From assembly GCA_029269125.1 (NCBI GenBank), contig JARHXX010000005.1, forward strand, positions 1 to 64,000: a stretch of DNA of 64,000 nucleotides, read 5' to 3'. The translations under genes and the position numbers were made by a program. Positions within the stretch are counted from its first letter, which is position 1. Every line of letters starts with the position of its first letter. Positions 52,615 through 61,995 of this stretch are shown here, piece after piece. This DNA comes from Kiritimatiellaeota bacterium B1221. Its GTDB lineage: Bacteria; Verrucomicrobiota; Kiritimatiellia; SS1-B-03-39; UBA6053. The notes under the pieces were generated by a model. It made no database searches, was not told where the DNA came from, and saw only the letters and a list, made by a program, of their open reading frames with translations.

Positions 52615-53745
52615 CTATATTAATTTTTGGATGATGCTCCATGCAAGGGCGCCCAGTATTGCAGAGCCGATAGAGACGGAGAGCAGGTTGTTTCTTTTTT
52701 CCCAGTTAATGAAGCGCTCTTTGAAGTTGTAGTGATGGGCGGTTACCTTTTCATGAAGGAGGTAGGCTTTGAGGTCATCCACCATGTCCATCAGCGATTC
52801 GTAGCGGTTTTCAGGTTTCCGCTGAATGGCGCGCATGCAGATAGAGTCGAGAACTCTGGGAATTTTCCGTTGGGGCGTTCTTTTTCTCGGGGGGACGGCG
52901 TCCTGGGTTTGGATACGTTCGAGGACTTCGTCTTTATCGATTCCCCAAACCAAATTTTCATGGGTGAGGATTTCGTACAGGATGCTGCCGAGAGAGTAGA
53001 CATCGCAGCGTCCGTCAATTTTATCATTGTCTCCGGCCGCCTGTTCAGGTGACATATAAAGAGGAGTGCCGGCCCGTTTGCCTCCCCGGGTAAGCTCCAG
53101 GCTTAAATGATCCTGATCCGGAATGTCACCGTGAACGCTTTCGGGTTCGTTTAAGACTTTGGCCAGTCCCCAGTCCAGCACCATGACTTCTCCAAATTCA
53201 CCGACAAGGATGTTTGCCGGTTTGAGGTCGCGGTGGACCACGCCGCGGGAGTGGGCAAAGGCGACGGCCTGTCCGACTTGAACCAGCACTTCGACCAAAT
53301 CTTTTTGGGTGTATTTGTTTTTAAACGCCGGATCGCGGGCGATGATGCCCAATAGGATCTCCCGGAGATCGACGCCTTCGACTTTTTTCATGGTAAAGTA
53401 TACGGATCCTGCGCGGTCCCGGCCGATTTCATAAACGGGGACGGTGGCGGGGTGTTGGATCAGGGCGGTGACTCTGGCTTCGCGTAAAAACCGTTTTTGT
53501 TCGGTTTCGTCTTCCGCCATGTGGGCATGCAGCCGCTTCATGACCACAACCCTTCCCAGGTTTTTATCCAAACACTCTTCCAGCAGGGCGGTGCCTCCCT
53601 CCGCAAATTTGTTAAAGCGCTCATAACGTCCGAACCCGTTGACGATATGTTTGGGCAGGGAACGGTCGGTGACGCCCAGTTCAAGATGCTGGGTGTTGAT
53701 TCGGGTTAAGGCTGAAGGTTGGGGTTGTACTTTTTTATTTCCCAT
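52615..53745 (-). CDS. membrane-anchored Ser/Thr protein kinase (PknB type)
   Basis: 376 residues. Kinase domain at about 38-335: glycine-rich loop FAEGGTALLEE, catalytic Lys70 in VVVMKR, HRDLKPANIL with Asp173, the metal-binding DWG (Asp191, where most kinases have DFG), activation-loop end GTPLYMSPEQ, and DVYSLGSILYEIL. A single C-terminal membrane helix (LLSVSIGSAILGALAWSII) anchors it; there is no extracellular sensor. The 5' end overlaps the gamma-glutamylcyclotransferase-like gene by 40 bases, so the two are co-expressed. Target unknown. Confidence 0.93.
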   Translation of the reverse strand: MGNKKVQPQPSALTRINTQHLELGVTDRSLPKHIVNGFGRYERFNKFAEGGTALLEECLDKNLGRVVVMKRLHAHMAEDETEQKRFLREARVTALIQHPATVPVYEIGRDRAGSVYFTMKKVEGVDLREILLGIIARDPAFKNKYTQKDLVEVLVQVGQAVAFAHSRGVVHRDLKPANILVGEFGEVMVLDWGLAKVLNEPESVHGDIPDQDHLSLELTRGGKRAGTPLYMSPEQAAGDNDKIDGRCDVYSLGSILYEILTHENLVWGIDKDEVLERIQTQDAVPPRKRTPQRKIPRVLDSICMRAIQRKPENRYESLMDMVDDLKAYLLHEKVTAHHYNFKERFINWEKRNNLLSVSIGSAILGALAWSIIQKLI

Positions 53746-54086
53746 AACTGTTTGGAGAGAACGTGTTGATACGCGTGAGGGATGACATAGACATAGGCGG
53801 TTTCCGTTTTTCCATCTTCCAGAACAATAGTCACGGATTGACGATCATACAAATCAGATTCGTAGGAATCGAGTTTTTCCCATTCGGAGGGGCTGATGTC
53901 AAAGAAGGCGGTGCCATCGGTTTCCGCATCCGCTTCGGGGATGAGTCCCGGAAAATCTTCGCCGCGAATGGCGTAGCGGGCGAAGTCTTGGAGCATCGCA
54001 GGGGCTGATTCAGGGACTCTCCCCAGCACATAAGAGATGATGAGGTTGTGCTGGAGGGTTCCGTATGCGAAGAGGGTGGATGTCAT
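53706..54086 (-). CDS. gamma-glutamylcyclotransferase-like (AIG2/GGCT fold) protein
   Basis: 126 residues from the ATG at 54086; the longer frame overlaps the upstream gene. The fold signature is FAYGTLQHNLI near the start (the YGSL/YGTL nucleotide-like loop), followed by GLIPEADAETDGTAFFDISPSEWEKLDSYESDLYDRQSVTI, in which the conserved acidic residue of the GGCT family sits in the LDSYE strand, and AYVYVI. The family cleaves gamma-glutamyl amines or peptides to 5-oxoproline; the exact substrate is unknown. It is one base after the preceding gene and overlaps the kinase gene. Confidence 0.82.
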   Translation of the reverse strand: MTSTLFAYGTLQHNLIISYVLGRVPESAPAMLQDFARYAIRGEDFPGLIPEADAETDGTAFFDISPSEWEKLDSYESDLYDRQSVTIVLEDGKTETAYVYVIPHAYQHVLSKQLWEIKKYNPNLQP

Positions 54087-54087
54087 C

Positions 54088-55077
54088 TTACAAAAACGGA
54101 TGCCGATCGAGGATTTGGCGTAATGGATGGTCACTTTGCAAATGGCCGGGCAGGGCGTGTTGCAGTTCCGCCAGGGCGGCCAGATCCCATTGAATTTGTC
54201 GGGGGCCGCGGAAATAGCCCTCGCTAATTTGTGCTTCGAGGTAAGCAAGGTAATCGGGAATAAAGCGGATCAGGATTTGCCGGACTTCCTCGTGGCGGTG
54301 TGCGGTTTGGCGCATGCTCCGGCTGAGGCAGAAGACCCAGGGGAGATGACGGTGTCCCCGGCGTTTAAAAAATAATTCCCGATGGAATTCCATGACTTCC
54401 AGTGCGGTGTCGATAAGGCGCCAAGGGAGGCAGAGCGGCTGGTTTCCGTAATTTCCCAGGGCCACGGGGTAAAAAATGGCGCAGAGGTAGGGCAGCAGGG
54501 TCCATTGTCCATCCACTTCAATCGGAGCGATGCAGCCTTGTCTGAGCAGGCCGGTGTGGGGATCGGTTTCGTTATGAATCCAGCGGGTGAAGGATTCGCG
54601 CCATTGGCTGTTGGCCTGGCGGTTGAGAACCAAAATACTATAGACGGCCGCGGCTTCCCGGGCGGCGCCTTCCGGGTCCTTGCACCATTCCAAATTCTGG
54701 AGAAAGGTGGTCAGGTTTGAAAGGTCGAGTAGATCATGTAATCCTTCCACTGGATGCGCGGCTTTTTGTCCGAAGCAATGGAGGGCTGCTGTACAGGCGG
54801 CGCTCAAGGGGAGGTTTTCATGGCCGTCTCCGAACATGCCGTTTTCTTTCACCTGAAAGCTTTGCAGGGTATCGACCCATTCGGCTCTCTGGAGGGGATC
54901 ATGGGGGAGTTGATCGAGCATATAAAATATGTTGACTGCGGCCGCGCAGGCTGCCGGGTCGGCCACGGCTTTGGTATCCGGTCGAATTCGATAGGAGCCT
55001 ACAGGTCCTTCGAGACGGCAATCGGACAGTTTAGATTGAGCCAGGTCTAAAATTCGTTGAATGGAGTATCTTTGCAT
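54088..55077 (-). CDS. hypothetical protein with alpha/alpha-toroid-like helical repeats
   Basis: 329 residues, no signal peptide, almost entirely helical. Repeated helix pairs (AACAAAVNIFYMLDQLPHD, LSAACTAALHCFGQKAAHPVEGLHDLL, AAREAAAVYSILVLNRQA, LLPYLCAIFYPVALGNYG) recall prenyltransferase/terpenoid-cyclase toroids, with spaced QVKENGMFGDG- and HTGLLRQG-type turns, but no catalytic DxDD or zinc motif is seen. First gene of a three-gene unit with the GGCT-like protein and the Ser/Thr kinase. No function assigned. Confidence 0.6.
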   Translation of the reverse strand: MQRYSIQRILDLAQSKLSDCRLEGPVGSYRIRPDTKAVADPAACAAAVNIFYMLDQLPHDPLQRAEWVDTLQSFQVKENGMFGDGHENLPLSAACTAALHCFGQKAAHPVEGLHDLLDLSNLTTFLQNLEWCKDPEGAAREAAAVYSILVLNRQANSQWRESFTRWIHNETDPHTGLLRQGCIAPIEVDGQWTLLPYLCAIFYPVALGNYGNQPLCLPWRLIDTALEVMEFHRELFFKRRGHRHLPWVFCLSRSMRQTAHRHEEVRQILIRFIPDYLAYLEAQISEGYFRGPRQIQWDLAALAELQHALPGHLQSDHPLRQILDRHPFL

Positions 55078-55203
55078 GCTGAAAGAGTCATAGGGTATTC
55101 GCCATGGGAATTGAAGCTCAAAGCCGGGGAAGATGCGAAAAACCTTGATAACTGCGCCGGCTCCGGTCTTGCCTAATCCGTTGACATTCTTTAGGGGAGG
55201 GGA

Positions 55204-55854
55204 ATGAGCGAAAAGATTGAGCCTGGAAAATTTATCAGTTTAGAGGGTGGGGAAGGTTGTGGAAAAAGCACGCAGGCCTCTTTGCTGAAATCCGAATTGG
55301 AGCGCAAAGGGATTTCGGTGGTGATGACCCGCGAACCCGGGGGGACACCGACCGGGGAAATGATTCGCGATATGTTGCAGCACCATGCCTCCGGAGAAGA
55401 TATTACCCCCATAGCGGAAGTTATGTTGTTTGCCGCCAGTCGGGCGCAACATGTAAGCAATGTGATCCGCCCCGCGCTCGCGCAAGGGCAATGGGTGATT
55501 TGTGATCGATTTGTGGATTCTTCTCTCGCTTATCAATCCGGTGGACGGGAGATTCATTTGGAACAGGTTCTTCGGGTTAATGAAATTGCGCTCGACGGTT
55601 GCTGGCCGGATTGTACGTTGTGGTTTGATCTGCCTCTGGAGCAGTCCCGCAGCCGAATGACGGAGCGGGGAGCTGCGCCGGACCGTTTTGAATCCGAAGC
55701 ACGCATTTTTCATCAGCGGGTGGGCGAGATGTATGTGCAATTGCATCAACGTTTTCCGGAGAGGATTCAACGTATTGATGCCCGTCATGCGGTAGAGGAA
55801 GTTGCAGCGGAGGTCATGGGCTGTCTCGAGAAGTTGACAGGAGGGCGGATATGA
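55204..55854 (+). CDS. tmk: thymidylate kinase
   Basis: 216 residues, normal length. P-loop GGEGCGKST near residue 15, dTMP-binding TREPGGTPTGEMIRDML, the DRF motif CDRFVDSSLAYQSGGR and the LID region QSRSRMTERG. It phosphorylates dTMP to dTDP. AGGGGAGGGGA precedes the ATG. It overlaps holB by four bases, an arrangement shared by many bacteria. Confidence 0.96.
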   Translation: MSEKIEPGKFISLEGGEGCGKSTQASLLKSELERKGISVVMTREPGGTPTGEMIRDMLQHHASGEDITPIAEVMLFAASRAQHVSNVIRPALAQGQWVICDRFVDSSLAYQSGGREIHLEQVLRVNEIALDGCWPDCTLWFDLPLEQSRSRMTERGAAPDRFESEARIFHQRVGEMYVQLHQRFPERIQRIDARHAVEEVAAEVMGCLEKLTGGRI

Positions 55855-56780
55855 GTCTGATCTCAGAACTGTCACGTTTATATAAGGAAGGGTTACTGGG
55901 GCATGCGTATCTCTGTGTCGGTGATCCGTTGTCTGAAGGAAAAGTCTTTGCGGAAGAGCTGGCGACTTTGCTGTTGAGTGAAGGGGGTGCGCAGGATGAA
56001 ACCGCCAAAATCCGGCACCGGGTGAATGCGCGGATCCATCCGGACGTTCATTGGGTGGAACCCCGTGGAAAGCTTCGTCAGATTAAAGTGGAGGACTTGA
56101 AGGAAGGTCTAAAGCGAATCCATGAAAAGAGTTTTGAGGGGGGCTGGAAAGTTGTGGTGTTTTTGGCGGCGGAACGTCTGAACCCCAGTTCGGGAAATCA
56201 GTTGCTGAAGACCCTGGAAGAGCCTCCGCCTCACACATTGATGCTGTTGGTCAGTGACAGTCCTGAACAAATTTTGGATACGTTGCGTTCCCGTTGTCAA
56301 ACCTTGCATTTGCCACGTAACCTGGGGGTTGAAGCGCTTTGGCGTCAGGACCTGATTGCGCTGCTCTCTATGGGCCCGCCCCGAAATTTGCGGGCCCGAT
56401 TGGAGAGGGCTGCCCGTTTTCGGGACTTTTTTGAAGTGGCGGCTCAGCAGCAGATTGCGTTGGAGGATCAGGAGTCACCCGCGGACGAGGCGGAGATGGA
56501 AGAGGACGTGGAAAAGGCGCGTATGAGTGATGCCCGCCGGAAAATGCAAAGGGCGGTATTGGCGGCGGTGGAGGATTGGTATCGGGATGTGCTGGTCTGC
56601 CGGCAATCTCCGGAGGGAGGGGGGCTGAACTTTCCGGATCAATTAGAAATTTTACAAGCACAGGCCGCCCAGTTACCACCGCAGTCGATCCAAAAGATTA
56701 TCGAGAATATCCGTCAAACCTCCCGTCGGTTTGAGGGAAATTTACCGGTACAGGTTGTTCTCGAGCAATTTGTTTTTTAG
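55851..56780 (+). CDS. holB: DNA polymerase III subunit delta'
   Basis: 309 residues. A clamp-loader AAA+-like protein: an N-terminal LGHAYLCVGDPLSEGK in place of a working P-loop, IKVEDLKEGLKRIHEKSFEGGWKVVVFLAAERLNPSSGNQLLKTLEEPPPHTLMLLVSDSPEQILDTLRSRCQTL. The run LLKTLEEPP with SRC in the sensor region is the hallmark of delta'/DnaX. It is part of the beta-clamp loader; no zinc-binding cysteines are seen, as is usual for many delta' subunits. Coupled to tmk by an ATGA overlap. Confidence 0.92.
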   Translation: MSLISELSRLYKEGLLGHAYLCVGDPLSEGKVFAEELATLLLSEGGAQDETAKIRHRVNARIHPDVHWVEPRGKLRQIKVEDLKEGLKRIHEKSFEGGWKVVVFLAAERLNPSSGNQLLKTLEEPPPHTLMLLVSDSPEQILDTLRSRCQTLHLPRNLGVEALWRQDLIALLSMGPPRNLRARLERAARFRDFFEVAAQQQIALEDQESPADEAEMEEDVEKARMSDARRKMQRAVLAAVEDWYRDVLVCRQSPEGGGLNFPDQLEILQAQAAQLPPQSIQKIIENIRQTSRRFEGNLPVQVVLEQFVF

Positions 56781-56939
56781 GAAGGGGAAATTTGATGCTA
56801 AAAGTGCTTCTGAAATCTTTCAGTCCTATGAATAAAAGAGCGTTTCATTGATACTTCCTTCTACAAGGGAATGTAATTGCTTGAAGTTGTTTTTTCTATG
56901 CTTGGGGCTTTACTTAGGTACTAAATTTTCGTTATCTGC

Positions 56940-57887
56940 ATGCTTATGATAAATCAGATTTGTTCAAGAATGACTCGCCCCGTTTTATGTGGGCTACTCT
57001 TCGTTTCGATGTTGAGTATGTTTCCCCTCCGTGCAGAAAAGCCTGAGATTTTACAACGGGCATGGCAGGAGTATCAATTCCTTTCCATGGACGCGGCTAA
57101 AAACTTATTTAAGCAGGCGCAGAAACTGGACACCAGTGCGGAATATTTATTGGAAGCCAAAGTGGGGCTGGCCATGGTTTCCCAGTTTCGTGAGCAAAAA
57201 AGTGACTTGAATGTTGCGGAGGCGCTCTACCGGGAAGTTTTGGCTGAAAATCCTCCCGAGGAACTTCGTGATTTGGTGTACAGTTTTATTGCGGACCTCC
57301 ATATCAGCCGGGGGGAAAACGAAGAAGCCCTGGAGATGTTGGACAAGCTGATTGAGAGCAATTTGAATTCTGTGGTGGGGCAGGATGCGTTGATTCGCAA
57401 AACGCTATTAACCATGGGCGAGTATGGGGCTCCTCAATCGGTGAAAGTGGCCGATGAAACCGAAACCATACTGGCGGGACTGGCTATTGAGCCGACAGCG
57501 GAGCGTCCGTATCTCATTCCGTTGCTGGAATCGCTCCTGGGGGATATTTATTTTTGGTCCGGTGACTTTACGAAGGCTTTGGCTCATTATGAAATCTTTA
57601 CAACTCTGGGGAATGCCAAGACCACCAGTTATGGAAGTCAGGCAGGTCAACTGTATCAGATTGCTAAGTTGTATGAGGTTGAAATGGAGGATCCCAAGAA
57701 GGCGGGGCAATTTTACAAACGACTGATCACAGAATATCCGAACAACGGGACTTCGTACTTTGCGTTAGAAAAAGCCGTACGCTTGGGGGCGATGTCCCGG
57801 AAAGAAGTTGAAAAATTAAGACTGAGCGGTGTGACCTCGGAAATTCTGGATGAACTTTTTGAAACTTCCAAAGAGGGGAAAAACTAA
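56940..57887 (+). CDS. exported TPR-repeat protein of the sugar ABC transporter operon
   Basis: 315 residues. A signal peptide (RPVLCGLLFVSMLSMFPLRA) is followed by helical TPR-like pairs over the whole length (AEYLLEAKVGLAMVSQFREQ, AEALYREVLAENPPEELRDLVYSFIADLHISRGENEEALEMLDKLI, LGDIYFWSGDFTKALAHYEIF, AGQFYKRLITEYPNNGTSYFALEKA). Probably a periplasmic scaffold. It shares its last base with the start of the solute-binding protein gene (taATGG), so it belongs to the transporter operon, an unusual component for such an operon. Confidence 0.82.
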   Translation: MLMINQICSRMTRPVLCGLLFVSMLSMFPLRAEKPEILQRAWQEYQFLSMDAAKNLFKQAQKLDTSAEYLLEAKVGLAMVSQFREQKSDLNVAEALYREVLAENPPEELRDLVYSFIADLHISRGENEEALEMLDKLIESNLNSVVGQDALIRKTLLTMGEYGAPQSVKVADETETILAGLAIEPTAERPYLIPLLESLLGDIYFWSGDFTKALAHYEIFTTLGNAKTTSYGSQAGQLYQIAKLYEVEMEDPKKAGQFYKRLITEYPNNGTSYFALEKAVRLGAMSRKEVEKLRLSGVTSEILDELFETSKEGKN

Positions 57888-59668
57888 TGGCGGAAAAAGA
57901 AGGCAATTCTAAGTATATAAACATGCTGGGTTTAAGCGTGTTGTTGGTGTGTTACGCGGGTGCTATTTGGAATGTGGTGAAATCCAAACGCCAGGAGCAG
58001 CGTGCGGATGTCATTCGCATCGTGCATTGGCAGCTGGAGTTGGGCGTCCGGGACGGGTTGCAGGTCCTGATTGACGAGTTTGAAGCTTACAAAGCTGAAC
58101 AGGGGCAGGCGGTTGAAGTGGTGCAAATTCCTATTCCCGAACGGGCGTATAATCAGTATGTCACCACCCAATTGATTGGGGGGACCGCACCGGATATGAT
58201 TCAGATCGGGATGTTCCCTGAAGAGTATCTCGGTCGCTATTTTTATCCGTTGTCCAATGAGATTCAAAAGCCGAATCCTTTTATGAACCGGCGTTTGGAA
58301 ATTCTCTCCGCGAAGTCAGAACTCACTCCTGTGGAAGCGGAAGAACTCGAAATGGTGAAAATCTTGGCGGGCAAACCATGGATGGACAGTTTTACCGACG
58401 GCCTGCGCGGACAGTTTAAAGAGAACTTCCAGGAATATTTCGGGGTCGGTTTCAGTACCTTCACCGTGCGGATGTACTATAACAAAGATCTGTTCAAAAA
58501 GGTTTTGGGGCATGACAATCCTCCTTCAAAATTTGAAGAGCTGATTAACGTGTCCAATGCCATTAAGGATTATGGGAAAGAAAACGGCATCGATTTGCTG
58601 CCGATCGCTTCTTCGAAATATCAGGCCGACGTTTTTCGCAATCGATACCTGGCGGAGTTAACTTCTGATCTATCGAAAGAATACGATATGGATTATAGTG
58701 GTTCCACGGTGGGCGAAGAGAAGTTGTATGCCATGCTTCGGGGAGATTTGACTCCCTGGAACGAGCAGTACAAGGCGTCTATTGAGTTGGTGCAGGATCT
58801 GGCGGATTTCTTCCCCCGGGGCTTCATGTCCATGGGGCGGGAAGATTCCGGTTTTGCGTTTGTTCAAGGCAAAGCGGGTATGATTACTTCAGGAAGCTGG
58901 GATGCACTTAGTTACCTGAAAAAGATCGAGGATCAGCCGGAAGCAGGCCGTTTTGAGGTGGGGATTTTCGATTTGCCTTCCATCTCCAAGGATCATCCGA
59001 AATACGGGCAATTTGCAGACGGCCGTAATTCGGAAGCCACGTCGGGTACCGGATTTGGTTTCGGGATTACCCGTTTCACCAGGAATTTTGATTTGTGTGT
59101 GGAGTTCCTTCAATTTTCCACCACGCCGGATATGAACACGAAAGTGAACGAAATAGCCGGATGGATTCCGGTGGTGAAGGGGGCGGTTCCCGGGGAACTC
59201 CTTAAGAAGTTTCAGCCCAATTTCGTGGGATATCAGGGAAGTGTAAATTTCGAAGTGATGTCGGGCGGAAAAGTTAGGCTGCTTGAACAGCAGGTCTACT
59301 GGCCCCTGATTTCCGGGGATAGCGATTTCGAAACGTATGCCAAAACCCTCTGGGAGAAATTGCCGGCGGAAGCCTCCACGGACTATAAGCGTATTTATCA
59401 AGGGAGTATGGAATCCGTTCCCAACCGTCAGGCGCGGAGATCCGCATATCTGGCCAATGTCGTATTGGGGGATCAGGATCCCGAAAAGCGTACCGCCAGA
59501 GAAATTCAACTCCAGCGTTCCATGCAGCCCCTGCTGAAGTTCCTCGTTACCCAAAAACGTATGGACCGGATGATGAAAGTCACCTTGGAACAAGTTCCGG
59601 ATGACGAAATGATCCAAAAGTTCAATCGTGATTTTTTCAAAGCCTTAGATCGTGAAATGAGTCAATAA
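57887..59668 (+). CDS. ABC-type sugar-binding protein, membrane-anchored
   Basis: 593 residues, longer than usual (about 430). The N-terminus has one hydrophobic helix at about 12-30 (INMLGLSVLLVCYAGAIWN) with no cleavage site or lipobox, so the protein is probably tethered. The type-1 solute-binding fold follows: IRIVHWQLELGVRDGLQVLIDEFEAYKAEQ, IGGTAPDMIQIG, TFTVRMYYNKDLFKKVLG, SSKYQADVFRNRY, KAGMITSGSWDALSYL and GFGFGITRFTRNFDLCVEFLQF. A long C-terminal helical extension (about 490-593) is not seen in common family members. The ligand is probably an oligosaccharide. Confidence 0.85.
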   Translation: MAEKEGNSKYINMLGLSVLLVCYAGAIWNVVKSKRQEQRADVIRIVHWQLELGVRDGLQVLIDEFEAYKAEQGQAVEVVQIPIPERAYNQYVTTQLIGGTAPDMIQIGMFPEEYLGRYFYPLSNEIQKPNPFMNRRLEILSAKSELTPVEAEELEMVKILAGKPWMDSFTDGLRGQFKENFQEYFGVGFSTFTVRMYYNKDLFKKVLGHDNPPSKFEELINVSNAIKDYGKENGIDLLPIASSKYQADVFRNRYLAELTSDLSKEYDMDYSGSTVGEEKLYAMLRGDLTPWNEQYKASIELVQDLADFFPRGFMSMGREDSGFAFVQGKAGMITSGSWDALSYLKKIEDQPEAGRFEVGIFDLPSISKDHPKYGQFADGRNSEATSGTGFGFGITRFTRNFDLCVEFLQFSTTPDMNTKVNEIAGWIPVVKGAVPGELLKKFQPNFVGYQGSVNFEVMSGGKVRLLEQQVYWPLISGDSDFETYAKTLWEKLPAEASTDYKRIYQGSMESVPNRQARRSAYLANVVLGDQDPEKRTAREIQLQRSMQPLLKFLVTQKRMDRMMKVTLEQVPDDEMIQKFNRDFFKALDREMSQ

Positions 59669-59670
59669 TT

Positions 59671-61146
59671 ATGGCCAAAGATATATCCCTTAAACAAGTT
59701 GTTACGTACTGGCCTCTTTACTTCTTCGTGGTGCCGAGTGCACTGCTGGTGGCCACTTTTTCATATTTTCCCGCAGGAAGTGCTATTTACCATAGTGCCT
59801 TCCGGTGGAATGGAAATACCATCAAGATCTTTATTGGCGCGGCCAATTTCCAGAAGGCGTTGGGAACTCCCCTGTATTGGATTCTTACGTTGCTGGTGAC
59901 GATGACCATGATTTATCAGTCGCAAAAGAAGACCACCTTTGCGACCACGATGAAAATGGTTTGCGGATTGGGAATGCCACTGTTGAATTTGATTGTGCTG
60001 TTCCGCATTCGCCCTCCGGAAAATATTCTGGTTGGCCCCATGCTTTTAACCGCACTCATCTGGGCGGGTATCTGGTTTTTCCTCCGCTGGCGAATGGACA
60101 ATGACAGTGAGTTAAGAGGAGTGGTGACATTCTTCTGCTTTATGCTCGGTGGATCCGCTGCTTTGACCTCTATGGGGCTGGAAGGGAATTTTGCCTGGTC
60201 GGTGACCAACCTCATTGCCGGATTGTTTCTGTGGTTTGCTGTGGGCAAAAAGGGCAAGGTGTTTAAGTTGGATGGCATGCGGATCGGTCAATCCCTGATC
60301 GGGGTAGGCATCTTTGTGTGGTCTCTCGCTCAAAATGCAGGTGGCGAAGTTGCGCTTTGGAGTGGTTTCTCGGTGATCGCAACCTTGGTGGTTGCCAACT
60401 TGGTGAAAATGATTCCTTCCATTACCACTGCGGTGGTTGTGAACCGCCTGAAGAGTGAAGCGGCCAATTACTGGTACCGGGTATTGTTTGTGGTTCCCAT
60501 GATTATCCCGGGTATGGTCTATCTGTTGTTGTGGAAGTTCTTCTTTGAATCCGGTGGGCTGTTTAACCTGGTGCTTCGGAAAACCGGAATTATGCACTTA
60601 ATTTATGTGTACGATTTCTGGTCTGAAAACGGAATTTTTATTGGACTCAATGAAGCCGCCAAAATGTCGATGGGGGATGTGCTGAACGCCGCCTCCACCG
60701 CGGCACCCGCCTGGTTGGGGTCGCCGGAATTGGTTTTGCCCGCCTTTATCATTTGGGGATTCCCCTGGGTGGGGGTGGTCGGGGTATTGATTTATCTCGC
60801 GGGTCTGCAAAGTATTGACCAGGCGATCTATGAGGCCGCTGATTTGGACGGGGTAGGGGCGTTCGGTAAATTCATGAATATTGAGTTGCCGCTGATCCTC
60901 ACGCAGGTCCGGATTAATTTGGTACTGATGATTATTGGTACGTTGCAAATGTACGGCATGATTTTGATTCTCTTTGGAGATGCCGGTGGACCTAACGGAA
61001 AAATGATGGTTCCGGGGCTCCTGATGTTCCGAAGTGCTTTTGTTGAAGGATATGCCGGATATGCTTGTTCAATCGGCCTGATCCTGTTCTTCCTGATTTT
61101 GGTTCTGACCGAGATCAATAACCGTTTTGTGAGGGTTGAAAAATGA
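59671..61146 (+). CDS. ABC sugar transporter permease (MalF type) with extra N-terminal helices
   Basis: 491 residues; usual permeases of this type have about 290. After the first helix (FFVVPSALLVATFSYFPAGSAIYHSAF) there is a run of about six extra membrane helices (residues 70-230: LYWILTLLVTMTMIY, MVCGLGMPLLNLIVLF, MLLTALIWAGIWFFL, VVTFFCFMLGGSAALTSMG, LIAGLFLWFAVG, SLIGVGIFVWSLAQ). The core permease then follows, with the cytoplasmic EAA loop EAADLDGVGAFGKFMNIELPLI at about 387-408. It starts two bases after the binding-protein gene and overlaps the second permease by four. Confidence 0.88.
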   Translation: MAKDISLKQVVTYWPLYFFVVPSALLVATFSYFPAGSAIYHSAFRWNGNTIKIFIGAANFQKALGTPLYWILTLLVTMTMIYQSQKKTTFATTMKMVCGLGMPLLNLIVLFRIRPPENILVGPMLLTALIWAGIWFFLRWRMDNDSELRGVVTFFCFMLGGSAALTSMGLEGNFAWSVTNLIAGLFLWFAVGKKGKVFKLDGMRIGQSLIGVGIFVWSLAQNAGGEVALWSGFSVIATLVVANLVKMIPSITTAVVVNRLKSEAANYWYRVLFVVPMIIPGMVYLLLWKFFFESGGLFNLVLRKTGIMHLIYVYDFWSENGIFIGLNEAAKMSMGDVLNAASTAAPAWLGSPELVLPAFIIWGFPWVGVVGVLIYLAGLQSIDQAIYEAADLDGVGAFGKFMNIELPLILTQVRINLVLMIIGTLQMYGMILILFGDAGGPNGKMMVPGLLMFRSAFVEGYAGYACSIGLILFFLILVLTEINNRFVRVEK

Positions 61147-61973
61147 GTATGCGCCGTAAAGAAATTCTGGCTGAGGTTTGGAAACACCTCTTTATTTTGT
61201 TCATCTTGTCCATGGCGTTTCTGCCACTGTATGTGATGATTGTCATTAGTGGAAAAGATGGTGCGCAATTTGTGGCCAGTCCGTTTAAGTTGACCTTTCC
61301 TTTTCACTGGGAAAACTATGCGCATGCCTGGAGTTTGATGCGGGCCTATGTGTTTAACACCGTTTTCATTTGTGTGACTTCAGTGGTGTTGACTTTTGTG
61401 CTTTCCCTGAACGCGGCTTTTTTCTTTGCCCGTTACCGGATGCCCGGACATAAATTTCTGTGGTATTTCTTTTTGGTGCTCATGCTGATGCCGGGAGTCG
61501 CCAACCTGGTTCCTCTGTTTATGCTGTTGAAAAACCTTTCATTGCTGAACACCTTTTATGCCTTGATGGTGGTGTATGTCACCGGGGGACAGGTGGTCCA
61601 GATTTTCATTCTGCGTAACTTCATTGAAGACATCCCGCAGGATCTCTTTGATGCCGCGGAAGTGGATGGTGCCAGTCCCATTAAACAAGTCTATCACATT
61701 GTTCTGCCGATGTCCGGATCTGTACTTTCCACCTTGGGTATTCTGCAGTTTATCGGCCTCTGGAATGACTACATTCTGCCTTTGATTGTGATGCGTGATG
61801 ACAGCATGCTCACCCTTGCGGTAGGTCTGGTGCGGATGGACGGTGAATATGTGAAAGACTGGGGGGCACTGATGTCCGGGTTCACGATTGCCAGTATTCC
61901 GATGGTTCTGATCTTCTTGTTCACCATGCGTCTGTTCGTGAAAGGACTGGCTGCCGGTGCGGTGAAGGGCTAA
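61143..61973 (+). CDS. ABC sugar transporter permease (MalG type)
   Basis: 276 residues, normal length with six membrane helices. The binding-protein-dependent transport signature is DLFDAAEVDGASPIKQVYHIVLPMS (about residue 168), preceded by FYALMVVYVTGGQVVQIFILRNFIEDIP and followed by WNDYILPLIVMRD and GFTIASIPMVLIFLFTMRLFVKGLAAGAVKG, the latter typical of the family's C-terminus. With the preceding permease it forms the membrane channel. No ATPase gene is in the operon, so a shared MsmK/MalK-type ATPase from elsewhere is expected. Confidence 0.93.
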   Translation: MSMRRKEILAEVWKHLFILFILSMAFLPLYVMIVISGKDGAQFVASPFKLTFPFHWENYAHAWSLMRAYVFNTVFICVTSVVLTFVLSLNAAFFFARYRMPGHKFLWYFFLVLMLMPGVANLVPLFMLLKNLSLLNTFYALMVVYVTGGQVVQIFILRNFIEDIPQDLFDAAEVDGASPIKQVYHIVLPMSGSVLSTLGILQFIGLWNDYILPLIVMRDDSMLTLAVGLVRMDGEYVKDWGALMSGFTIASIPMVLIFLFTMRLFVKGLAAGAVKG

Positions 61974-61995
61974 GTCATTTATGGCAGAGGGCTAA

